From Chthonomonadaceae bacterium (lineage in GTDB: Bacteria; Armatimonadota; Chthonomonadetes; Chthonomonadales; Chthonomonadaceae), in NCBI GenBank assembly GCA_025054835.1, contig JANWZQ010000165.1:1-43809 (forward strand): DNA of 43,809 nucleotides, written 5' to 3'. Shown piece by piece: positions 8,522 through 16,057 of this stretch. The notes below the pieces were generated by a model. The model worked only from the letters and a program-made list of their open reading frames with translations, made no database searches and was not told the origin of the DNA. The stretch's first letter is position 1. Each line of letters opens with the position of its first letter. The translations under genes and the position numbers were made by a program.

Positions 8522-9898
8522 TCAGGAGGGCCTGCGGTCCGGCGCGTTCTGCCGGGTGCGCTCCTGCATGCGCTGGCGGATCTTTGCCTCGGTGCCCTGT
8601 TCGGTCGGCTCGTAGAACGGGAGCCCCTGCACGCCTTCTGGCAGGTAGGACCGGGGCACATAGTGGTCCGGGTAATCGTGCGGGGAGAGGTACGCCTGCG
8701 ATGCGTTCCTGCCCCGCACCGAGTGCGTGTCGGCCAGATGCACCGGAACGGGCTTTGCGCCATGCGTACGGATCTCGTCCATGGCGCGGCTGATGGCGAC
8801 CGTGCAGGCGTTGCTTTTGGGTGCAGTAGCCAGGTAGGTGACGGCCTGCGACAGGATGAGTTGCGCCTCGGGCATGCCGACGAACATCACGGCCTGCGCG
8901 GCGCTGTTGGCCACGAGCAATGCGAGCGGATCGGCGTTGCCGACATCTTCGGAGGCCAGGATCACCAGCCGGCGGGCAATGAACCGGATATCCTCTCCGG
9001 CCAGCAACATCCGGGCGAGCCAGTAGAGCGCGGCGTCCGGATCAGACCCGCGTATGGACTTGATCAGAGCCGAGACGGTATCGTAGTGTGCATCGGTCGG
9101 GTGATCGTAGCTCAGTGCTCGTTGCTGCGCGCCCTCTTCTGCCAGTGCCCGCGTGATGTGGCGGCGCCCTCCGGCGTCTGCAGGTGCGGCGAGGGCGGCA
9201 GCTTCCAGAGCGTTCAGGGCGCGCCGGGCATCACCCTGTGCGATGTCTGCAAGAAGTTCGAGCGCGTCTGGATCCGCTGTCACATTGAGGGAGCCCAGGC
9301 CGCGCGACGTATCTGTCAGCGCACGTTCCAGCAGGGTACGTACCTGCGCGTGCGACAGAGGTTCCAGCCGGAACAGGCGGGAACGCGAGAGCAGAGGGGC
9401 ATTGACCTCGAAGTACGGGTTCTCGGTGGTAGCGCCGATGAGGATGATCGTACCGTTTTCCACATGTGGCAACAGAGCGTCCTGCTGAGCCCGGTTCCAC
9501 CGGTGGATCTCGTCGACAAAAAGGACAGTCCTGCGGTTCTCCCGGCGTCTGCGCTCCATGGCGCGCTCGATGACCCGGCGCACATCGGACACGCCACTGG
9601 TGATCGCACTGTAGCGCTCGCAGTACGCCCGGGTGGTGTGTGCAATGACGTGCGCCAGGGAGGACTTGCCGGATCCCGGAGGACCCCAGAAGATGACGGA
9701 TGTGAGCCGGTCCTGTTCGATGGCGCGGCGCAGGAGCGTGCCCGGCCCGACTGCATGCTCCTGCCCGACGAATTCCTCCAGAGTGCGCGGGCGCATGCGA
9801 GCGGCCAGTGGCGCGAACGCGTCCGGTTCTGTGGGCGGTCCTGTGGTCAGGGAAGCGTCGGCCTCGTCGAACAACCCTTCAGGTTCTGATGCAGGCAC
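8522..9898 (-). CDS. rarA: Replication-associated recombination ATPase RarA (MgsA)
   Basis: AAA+ ATPase of the RarA/MgsA/WRNIP1 family, acting at stalled replication forks with SSB. The 458-residue product has the N-terminal LAARMRPRTLEEFVGQEH clamp-loader-like region, Walker A GPPGSGKS at 72-79, Walker B FVDEIHRWNRAQQDALL, and sensor 1 (IGATTENPYFEVN). A C-terminal tetramerisation region carries the signatures DPDAALYWLARMLLAGED and RRLVILASEDVGNADP. I favour the GTG at 9898 with a GGAG site upstream; an in-frame ATG at 9982 would lie across the divergent glycosyltransferase promoter and adds unconserved residues. The first 25 residues are poorly conserved in any case. A weak minus-strand promoter (TTGTAG-16-TATCAT, 9938-9965) is possible. 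Confidence 0.93.
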   Translation of the reverse strand: MPASEPEGLFDEADASLTTGPPTEPDAFAPLAARMRPRTLEEFVGQEHAVGPGTLLRRAIEQDRLTSVIFWGPPGSGKSSLAHVIAHTTRAYCERYSAITSGVSDVRRVIERAMERRRRENRRTVLFVDEIHRWNRAQQDALLPHVENGTIILIGATTENPYFEVNAPLLSRSRLFRLEPLSHAQVRTLLERALTDTSRGLGSLNVTADPDALELLADIAQGDARRALNALEAAALAAPADAGGRRHITRALAEEGAQQRALSYDHPTDAHYDTVSALIKSIRGSDPDAALYWLARMLLAGEDIRFIARRLVILASEDVGNADPLALLVANSAAQAVMFVGMPEAQLILSQAVTYLATAPKSNACTVAISRAMDEIRTHGAKPVPVHLADTHSVRGRNASQAYLSPHDYPDHYVPRSYLPEGVQGLPFYEPTEQGTEAKIRQRMQERTRQNAPDRRPS

Positions 9899-9975
9899 GA
9901 TGCACGGCTCCGCAGGGTAGAGTACAGGCTTTTGTGGATGATACCTCACGTGGGCGCAACTACAAAACTTGCGTG

Positions 9976-10005
9976 TTGACACCCTTATTTCCTGCAGATT
10001 ATAAT
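9976..10005 (+). promoter_or_regulatory. Consensus promoter of the polysaccharide operon
   Basis: A perfect TTGACA -35 box (9976-9981) and a perfect TATAAT -10 box (10000-10005) are separated by 18 bases. Transcription should start near 10011-10013, which coincides with an in-frame GTG at 10012 in the first glycosyltransferase frame. Confidence 0.85.
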
Positions 10006-10038
10006 GCCTGCGTGGCCGCGCAGGCCAGCGATATCCGG

Positions 10039-10911
10039 ATGCCGCCTCTCCTCCTTTCCATCGCCATCGTGAACTGGAACACGCGCGATCTGCTGCTGGG
10101 TGCGCTGGACAGCATCTATCGCTATCCCCCTTCGTTCCCCTTCGAGGTCATTGTAGTCGACAACGCCTCGGCAGACCGTAGCGCGGAGGCTGTGGCCGGG
10201 CGTTTCCCTCAGGTGATACTGATCGCTAACCCGGAGAATGCAGGGTATGCGCGGGGCAATAATCAGGCGATCGCACGGGCACGGGGCGCGTATATCCTGT
10301 TGTTGAACCCGGACGTGCTCCTGCCCCCCGGGGGATTGGAGCGCGCAGTGGCTTTCATGGAAGCACACCCGGACGCGGGTGCGCTGGGCGTGCGTCAGGT
10401 ACACCCCGACGGGACCGTGCAACGGTCTGTACGCGGGTTCCCGACGCCTCTGGCAGTGTTCTGGGAGTTGATCGGCGCAAGCCGATTATGGCCACAGAGC
10501 CGGTTCTTCGGCGCGTACCGGATGACATGGTTCGACTACGCGCGCGTAGAGAAAGTGGATCAACCGATGGGCACCTTTCTGTTGCTGCGACGTCAGGCTC
10601 TGGAGCAGGTGGGTGTGCTGGATGAGAACTTTCCGATCTTCTTCAACGAGGTGGACTGGTGCCTGCGATGCAGGCGGGCCGGGTGGCAGATCTACTTCAC
10701 ACCGGAGGTGGAGATCGTGCATTTTGGAGGGGCAAGCACCATGCAGGTTGGCGCGGCGATGGCCTGGGAGTCCCGGCGCGGTTTGTTGCGCTTCTACGCC
10801 AAGCACTATCGGAAGCCATGGTACTGGCCCCTGCGCACCCTGATTGCGCTGGTCTCCTGGCCACACGCCTGCCTGCAGGCATGGCGTAGAAGCCGGGGGA
10901 TGTCACGATGA
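10039..10911 (+). CDS. Family 2 glycosyltransferase (rhamnosyltransferase/WbbL-like)
   Basis: Probable nucleotide-sugar-dependent transferase of an envelope polysaccharide, cytoplasmic or membrane-attached. From the ATG at 10039 it has 290 residues. The GT-A fold is visible as LSIAIVNWNTRDLL, the nucleotide-binding VIVVDNASADRSAE, NAGYARGNNQAI, and the DxD-like LLNPDV. A GTFLLLRRQALEQVGVLDENF segment and the acceptor-side NEVDWCLRCRRAGW are typical of the WbbL/dTDP-Rha transferase group. The C-terminus is amphipathic and basic and may contact the membrane. There is no convincing ribosome-binding site for this ATG. An in-frame GTG at 10012 at the predicted transcript start would add nine residues and make the message leaderless. 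First gene of a four-gene operon. Confidence 0.88.
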   Translation: MPPLLLSIAIVNWNTRDLLLGALDSIYRYPPSFPFEVIVVDNASADRSAEAVAGRFPQVILIANPENAGYARGNNQAIARARGAYILLLNPDVLLPPGGLERAVAFMEAHPDAGALGVRQVHPDGTVQRSVRGFPTPLAVFWELIGASRLWPQSRFFGAYRMTWFDYARVEKVDQPMGTFLLLRRQALEQVGVLDENFPIFFNEVDWCLRCRRAGWQIYFTPEVEIVHFGGASTMQVGAAMAWESRRGLLRFYAKHYRKPWYWPLRTLIALVSWPHACLQAWRRSRGMSR

Positions 10912-10936
10912 GAGGCATGGCGAGCAGGGGGTGCGC

Positions 10937-11878
10937 TTGGATCTCTCGGTGATCATCCTGAACTGGAATACCTGTGCATTGCTGGAGAAATGCCTGCACT
11001 CGCTCGAGTGCCCGCAACCGGGCATCGTCTTCGAGGTGCTGGTGGTGGACAACGCCAGCGAGGATGGTAGCCGGGAGATGGTGCGCGACCTGTTCCCGCA
11101 TGTACGCCTGAAAGTGAATCCGACCAACATAGGATTCGGGGCGGGCAACAATTCCGGCATTTCCGGGACCGCGGGCCGTTACATTCTGTTTCTGAACTCA
11201 GACACTGTGGTGCTGGAAGGCTCTCTGTCGCGCCTGGTGCAGTACGCCGACTCTCGTCCGGAAGTGGGGATTGTGGGGCCTAAACTGCTCAACGAAGATG
11301 GTTCCCTGCAGTACTCCTGCCGGCGGTACCCGAGCCTGGGAGCAGGCTTCTTCCGGAACACGCCGCTGGGGCGCCTGTTCCCCCACAATCGCTACGCAGC
11401 GGACTACCTGATGCAGGACTGGGACCATTCCGAGCCACGTGATGTCGACTGGGTTTCCGGGGCCGCGCTCATGATCCGGCGCCGGCTTGTGGAGCAGATC
11501 GGGGCTTTCGATGAGGACTTCTTCATGTACTGTGAGGATGTGGACCTCTGCTGGCGCGCCAACCATGCGCCCCACCCCGATCTGCCCGGGCAGAACTGGC
11601 GCGTCGCGTACTATCCCGGCGCGGTGATCTACCATTTCATTGGCAAAAGCTCCGATCAGGTTCCGACACGCATGACCTATGAGTTTCACCGCAGCCAGTA
11701 TCTCTTCTACAAGAAGCACTATGCTGCCAGCATGTTCCCGTTGTTGCGTCCGTTGATACCGGTGGGAATTGCTGCGCGTGCAGTCGGGCAGCTGGTTCGC
11801 TATCAGTGGCGCAACTGGAAGAAGCGCCTGCGAGGGGAGCCGCTCTCGCCACACCATCGCCGTGGAGGTGATCGTTGA
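10937..11878 (+). CDS. Family 2 glycosyltransferase (WbbL-like), second copy type
   Basis: Second GT2 enzyme of the same operon, related to but clearly distinct from its upstream neighbour. It has about 313 residues starting LDLSVIILNWNTCALL. The motifs VLVVDNASEDGSREMV, NIGFGAGNNSGI and the DxD-like FLNSDTV are followed by VGPKLLNEDGSLQYSCRR, DWVSGAALMIRRRLVEQIG and the MYCEDVDLCWR acceptor motif. I chose the TTG at 10937 because it gives the usual MDLSV start and has a GGGGG run five bases upstream; the GTG at 10931 is the alternative. A stretch PHPDLPGQNWRVAYYPGAVI suggests an inserted loop near residue 205. It starts 25 bases after the first transferase and overlaps the next gene by four bases. 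Confidence 0.88.
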   Translation: MDLSVIILNWNTCALLEKCLHSLECPQPGIVFEVLVVDNASEDGSREMVRDLFPHVRLKVNPTNIGFGAGNNSGISGTAGRYILFLNSDTVVLEGSLSRLVQYADSRPEVGIVGPKLLNEDGSLQYSCRRYPSLGAGFFRNTPLGRLFPHNRYAADYLMQDWDHSEPRDVDWVSGAALMIRRRLVEQIGAFDEDFFMYCEDVDLCWRANHAPHPDLPGQNWRVAYYPGAVIYHFIGKSSDQVPTRMTYEFHRSQYLFYKKHYAASMFPLLRPLIPVGIAARAVGQLVRYQWRNWKKRLRGEPLSPHHRRGGDR

Positions 11879-14199
11879 AAGAACGCCCCCCGTTACGACT
11901 GGTGGAGTTCGATACACAACCCGATCCTGCCGCCCTCTCCACGCCCGATCGGGTGGTTGTGGGCCTTCTATCGGCGACGTTCCTCGGTGCGCCGTGGGTG
12001 GCCGCAACCTTTCCGACTCCCCCTCAGACCCCATTGATGGTTCCCACCACTGCAGGCGACTATCTGATCGCTGCGGGAATGCCGCTTCTATGGGTGCTGA
12101 TCGGTGTGGCGGCCGGGGTCCTGTTGTGGCGCGAGTGGCGGCACCCGGTCACTATCGGGGCAGTGCGCTTTCTTTCCGGGGCTACGGCATTGCTCTGTGC
12201 GAGTGCGCTTCTGTCGCTGACACGTTCACCGGCCATGGGGCAGAGCCTGAACGCTCTTGCGGCCCTGATGGCGATTGTGCTTGTCGGGGCGATGGTCTCC
12301 CGTCTTTCACGCGACGCGCGAGGGTTTCAGGTGTTCCTCCTCACGCTGGCGGCCGCCGGTTCCTTGCTGGCAGGCTACGGCGTGAACGAGTTTCTGATGA
12401 AATGGCGGTCCGGTGACCCACAGCTACGCAGCTTCGCCACCTTCTTCAATCCCAATTTTCTTGCAGGATACTTGCTACTGACCTTGCCGGTCACACTGGG
12501 GGCGTTCGCCGGCGCACGCGAGCGTGTGACCGCGCTGGCACTGGGAGCTGGCATCGGATTGCAGAGTGCCTGCTTGATGTTCACAGTCTCGCGTGCCGGT
12601 GCACTGGCAGGCATGGCAGCTGTGGTGATCTGGGTACTGCTGGCGGCGTTTGCTGGCGCACTCAGGAGCTCCTGGAAGCGCGTGGTCGCAGGGGTGGCGA
12701 TCTGTGCGCTCTGTGGAGGGATTGCTGCCGCTCCAACCCTGGGACGGATCGCGCGCAGCGCGCCGGGCATGTCCACAGCACCATCCACGACGGCCGGAGT
12801 ACGCTCTCATTCCGAGACGTATCGCCGCCTGACCTGGGAGGGAACTTTCCGGATGGCGTTGAGCAATCCCGTTGTTGGGGGCGGGGTAGGGTGTTTCGAT
12901 CTGGTCTACCCGCGCTACGCGCTCGCAGCGCCTACCGCACACGCGCACAACAGCTTTCTGCAATGGGCCGCTGAGACAGGTTTCCCGGGATTACTGGGAC
13001 TGCTCTCTGTGCTGGCAGCGGCTGCCGCGTTCGGCGTGCACGTGCTGCGATTGCAGGGCTTGCGCGTGCGGAGCCTCTCTGTCGAGCAGCGGAGTGGAGC
13101 GTTGCGCAGCCTGTCCGTCCCCGAGCCGGCCTGCTCTCTGAACCTGGCAGGATTGCTGACTGCTCTGACCGCTTCCATGCTGCATTGTCTTTTTGACTCG
13201 GACTGGTATGTGGTCTGCACGGCCCTGACCCTGAGTGTGGTAATCGCCCTGCTGGTCGCTCAGGCCCGGGATCTCGCTCCACTGGCAACCCTGCGTCCTG
13301 CTCCCCTGTCTCTTGCGGCGCGCGTTACAGCCGGGATCCTGATTGCGTTCGTTCTCTGGAGGGCCGGGACCGTCGGGGTCGCGCGATACGCTCAGACCGA
13401 GGGGCGCGATGCGCTCTACCGGGCGCTCGCGGCAGCACAACAGGGCGGTGATCCGGGGACCCTCCTGTTTCAGGCGCGTCGGGCTCTGGAGCGTGCGGTA
13501 GCTGCCGACCCGCTCGATCCGGAGGCACGGCTCTTGCTGGCGCAGACCCTCATGGGCGATCCGGGAGCAGCACGCCAGGAACTGGAGCGCGCGACACGCG
13601 TGGCGCAGACCGGGAAAACGTTCTACCGCCTCGGGCGCTTCCATGCGCAACGCAGGGACTGGCTGGAGGCAGTGAAGGCCTTTGAGCAGGCACGACAGCT
13701 GGAGCCGAAAAACCTTCAGAACTTACGCCAGCTGGCCGATGCTCTGATGCAACTGCAGCGCGAAGAGGAAGCGCGTACAGTCTTCGAGACCATCGTTGCG
13801 TTACAGCAACAAGCGTACGGGCAGGTGCGCGCCATCCCGGAAATGGTCGAGACGGATTTCGCCTACGGCTATCTGGGATTGGCCCGGATTTCGGTCCGAA
13901 GGCGGGAATGGGAGCGCGCCATAGAGGCTTTCAGCGGTGCTGCCCGGGTGTTCGAGGAGTACTGGCAGAAGCGCCGCGCCCCGGAAAACCTGCAGCGAGC
14001 CCTGAGCAACCCGGAACGCCATACAGAGATCCTGACCGACTACGAGAAGACGTTGCGGGAGTGGGCAGATGCGGCTGCTCGCGCTGGACGGAACGACGTG
14101 CGGGCACGCGTCCTGGAGCAACTCCAGAGGTTCCAGCAGGAGCGCACGGAGGATGCGAGGGCTGCGGAAGCAGAGGAGCAGGGCAATACCACACCATGA
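11875..14199 (+). CDS. O-antigen ligase/polymerase-like membrane protein with C-terminal TPRs
   Basis: Polytopic inner-membrane protein of the Wzy/WaaL (PF04932-like) type, expected to polymerise or ligate lipid-linked glycans on the periplasmic side. The 774 residues hold about ten to twelve hydrophobic segments up to residue about 500. The conserved FNPNFLAGYLLLTLP segment and a periplasmic loop with AHAHNSFLQWAAETGFPGLL are typical of the family. After the last membrane segment a soluble region (about 520-770) carries TPR-like helices (YRLGRFHAQRRDWLEAVKAF; LRQLADALMQLQREEEAR). The start TTG at 11875 has GGAGG six bases upstream and overlaps the previous stop (TTGA). The stop overlaps the next gene's start as ATGA. 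Whether it is a ligase or a polymerase cannot be decided here. Confidence 0.87.
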   Translation: MKERPPLRLVEFDTQPDPAALSTPDRVVVGLLSATFLGAPWVAATFPTPPQTPLMVPTTAGDYLIAAGMPLLWVLIGVAAGVLLWREWRHPVTIGAVRFLSGATALLCASALLSLTRSPAMGQSLNALAALMAIVLVGAMVSRLSRDARGFQVFLLTLAAAGSLLAGYGVNEFLMKWRSGDPQLRSFATFFNPNFLAGYLLLTLPVTLGAFAGARERVTALALGAGIGLQSACLMFTVSRAGALAGMAAVVIWVLLAAFAGALRSSWKRVVAGVAICALCGGIAAAPTLGRIARSAPGMSTAPSTTAGVRSHSETYRRLTWEGTFRMALSNPVVGGGVGCFDLVYPRYALAAPTAHAHNSFLQWAAETGFPGLLGLLSVLAAAAAFGVHVLRLQGLRVRSLSVEQRSGALRSLSVPEPACSLNLAGLLTALTASMLHCLFDSDWYVVCTALTLSVVIALLVAQARDLAPLATLRPAPLSLAARVTAGILIAFVLWRAGTVGVARYAQTEGRDALYRALAAAQQGGDPGTLLFQARRALERAVAADPLDPEARLLLAQTLMGDPGAARQELERATRVAQTGKTFYRLGRFHAQRRDWLEAVKAFEQARQLEPKNLQNLRQLADALMQLQREEEARTVFETIVALQQQAYGQVRAIPEMVETDFAYGYLGLARISVRRREWERAIEAFSGAARVFEEYWQKRRAPENLQRALSNPERHTEILTDYEKTLREWADAAARAGRNDVRARVLEQLQRFQQERTEDARAAEAEEQGNTTP

Positions 14200-14975
14200 G
14201 TATTCCTGTCACGGAACAGGTTCTGCCGGTCCCGTATCTGCCGGCAGCGTTACGTGGCCTGCGGGTAGCGCACCTGACCGACCTGCATCGTTGCTACCTG
14301 ACGCCGGATCCTCTGTTGCATGAGGCCGTGCACCGTACCGTTCAACTCTGCCCGGATCTGATCGTTCTGACCGGCGATTTTGTCTACCGAGCTCCTACTG
14401 ACATCGAGCCCTGCGCGGAGATCCTGTCTCCTTTGAGGGCGGATCTAGGGGTGTATGCTATCCTGGGCAACCATGACTACGATGCAGGAGCGGCAGCAGT
14501 GGTCAGTGCGTTGCAACGCATCGGCTTTCAACTGCTGATCAACCGTCGCGCGTATCTGGCTCCGGGTCTCTGGATTGCAGGGGTGGACGACGACCGGGCA
14601 GGGCGGCCCGATCCTGCTGCGGCGTTCGACGGGGTGGGGACAGAGGAGCCCGTGCTGACACTGATCCACAATCCCCGCCTCGTACGGCGTCTCCCAAACC
14701 GACCCATGATCGCACTGGCCGGGCACACGCACGGCGGGCAGGTGATACTGCCGTGGGTTACCGCCTGGAAATTGAGACAGATTGGCGCGGAGTGTTTTCG
14801 GGCGGGGTGGTACACGGTCGGTAACATCCGGATGTACGTGAACCGGGGTATCGGCAACGCGGGGGTGCCTTTTCGTCTGGGCGCGCCTCCGGAAATCGCG
14901 CTCTTCGTTCTGAAACCCGCTCCGATGCCATACCCGGCTGGTTGGAATGGCGACGCCCTGATCTGTACGCGATGA
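14196..14975 (+). CDS. YkuE-like calcineurin-type metallophosphoesterase
   Basis: Binuclear metal phosphoesterase of 259 residues. All five family motifs are visible: HLTDLH (D-x-H), LTGDFVY, LGNHDYD, a single metal His in TLIHNPR, and LAGHTHGGQV. This order and spacing match the YkuE/LpxG-like subgroup. Known members are linked to lipid or cell-wall phosphoesters, for example UDP-diacylglucosamine pyrophosphate cleavage. There is no N-terminal membrane segment, unlike many YkuE proteins. The ATG at 14196 overlaps the ligase stop codon by four bases, so it is translationally coupled to the polysaccharide operon. A job in removing a phosphate or pyrophosphate from a lipid-linked precursor would fit, but this is inferred only from context. 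Confidence 0.88.
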   Translation: MSIPVTEQVLPVPYLPAALRGLRVAHLTDLHRCYLTPDPLLHEAVHRTVQLCPDLIVLTGDFVYRAPTDIEPCAEILSPLRADLGVYAILGNHDYDAGAAAVVSALQRIGFQLLINRRAYLAPGLWIAGVDDDRAGRPDPAAAFDGVGTEEPVLTLIHNPRLVRRLPNRPMIALAGHTHGGQVILPWVTAWKLRQIGAECFRAGWYTVGNIRMYVNRGIGNAGVPFRLGAPPEIALFVLKPAPMPYPAGWNGDALICTR

Positions 14976-14992
14976 TAAAATGCGCCTGCCGA

Positions 14993-15937
14993 TCAGGTCA
15001 TGAGGGCCTCGATCTCAGCCAGCTCCTCTGCCGTCAGATGCCATCCGGCCGCCCCTGCGTTCTGCTCGACCTGTTCCGGCCGCCGTGCACCGACGATAGC
15101 GCCCGTCACTGCCGGGTGCGCCAGCGTCCATGCAATTGCCAGCTGCCCTACCGTCCTGCCATGGCGCTCTGCAATCGGGCGGAGGCGTTCCACAAGAGCC
15201 AGATGCTGCGAGAGTTGTGGCTCCTGGTACATCGGGTTGCGCCGGCGCCAGTCGTCCGGGGCCACACGCGCGATCTGAAAGCTGCCGGAGAGCAGGCCGC
15301 CCTGCATGGGGCTGTAGACAATCACGCCCGTGCCGTTCCTCTGGCACCAGGGCAGGACCTCTTTCTCCACCTCCCGGCGCAGAAGATTGTAGGGAGGCTG
15401 CAACGAGTCCACGTGTCCGATAGCCTCACAGCGTTCCAGCAGGGGCACGTCAAAGTTGCTGACACCAATCCAGCGCGTTTTCCCTTCCCGTTGTAGTGCC
15501 AGAAGCGTCTCCCAGGATGCCTCGATCGGGGTTCCAGTCTCATGGTCTGGCCAGTGGATCTGATACAGATCCACGTAGTCGAGCCGGAGGCGCTTCAGGC
15601 TCTGTTCCATCTCGCGCCGTATGGATTCGGGCCGTAGATCCGAGTGCGGAGTGCCTGTCGCGTCCGGCACGCGTCCGCACTTGGTGAATACCAGCACCTC
15701 CTCGCGGCGGAACGATCGGATCGCCTTTCCGACAACCTCTTCCGAATGACCGAGACCATAGATAGCTGCAGTATCGATCCAGTTGCACCCGAGCTCAATC
15801 GAGCGTCGGATGGCAGCAATGGAGTCCGTATCGCTCTGCGGCCCCCAGCCAGCCAGCCACGGACCTCCTGCGGCCCATGCACCGAAGCCAATGACAGAGA
15901 TCTCCGGGCCGTTGCGGCCCAGTTTGCGCCTCTCCAT
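14993..15937 (-). CDS. Aldo/keto reductase, general stress type
   Basis: Second NADPH-dependent aldo/keto reductase of the window (314 residues), not a recent copy of the first. The start is MERRKLGRNGPEISVIGFG. The tetrad is visible as D and Y in WIDTAAIYGLG, K in VFTKCG and H in YQIHWPD. RWIGVSNFDVPLLER and the C-terminal GAIVGARRPEQVEQN complete the barrel. It most resembles the AKR11/IolS/GSP69 group. The ATG at 15937 has a GGAAG site about 11 bases upstream, and a strong promoter places the transcript start some 36 bases upstream. The open frame up to 16018 runs past that promoter and is not used. It ends 17 bases beyond the convergent metallophosphoesterase stop. Confidence 0.92.
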   Translation of the reverse strand: MERRKLGRNGPEISVIGFGAWAAGGPWLAGWGPQSDTDSIAAIRRSIELGCNWIDTAAIYGLGHSEEVVGKAIRSFRREEVLVFTKCGRVPDATGTPHSDLRPESIRREMEQSLKRLRLDYVDLYQIHWPDHETGTPIEASWETLLALQREGKTRWIGVSNFDVPLLERCEAIGHVDSLQPPYNLLRREVEKEVLPWCQRNGTGVIVYSPMQGGLLSGSFQIARVAPDDWRRRNPMYQEPQLSQHLALVERLRPIAERHGRTVGQLAIAWTLAHPAVTGAIVGARRPEQVEQNAGAAGWHLTAEELAEIEALMT

Positions 15938-15979
15938 TCCCGGAGGAACTTCCTTTCGCAAGGAGTCGGCCTTGCGTCG

Positions 15980-16008
15980 AGTATAACATGCGGTTCTGTC
16001 GGCGTCAA
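15980..16008 (-). promoter_or_regulatory. Promoter of the second aldo/keto reductase
   Basis: On the minus strand TTGACG (16003-16008) and TATACT (15980-15985) are separated by exactly 17 bases. This is one of the best promoters in the window and fixes the gene start at the ATG at 15937. Confidence 0.8.
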
Positions 16009-16025
16009 GGCGCATCAACGTCCTG

Positions 16026-16034
16026 TGCTATAAT
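16026..16034 (+). promoter_or_regulatory. Extended -10 promoter of lepA
   Basis: TGC followed directly by TATAAT forms an extended -10 element; no good -35 box is present. The transcript would begin near 16041, immediately before the AGAGGT ribosome-binding site (16041-16046) of lepA, so the leader is very short. Confidence 0.65.
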
Positions 16035-16057
16035 GTAGCCAGAGGTCAACGCAGTCC

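Noticed and set aside
8663-9889. 408-codon plus-strand open frame opposite rarA
   Set aside because: Shadow of rarA; AAA+ motifs are on the minus strand and the antisense product has no recognisable features.
7436-15937. The two aldo/keto reductases as recent duplicates
   Set aside because: They differ in length and in the sequence around the tetrad, and there is no shared nucleotide stretch; they belong to different AKR groups.
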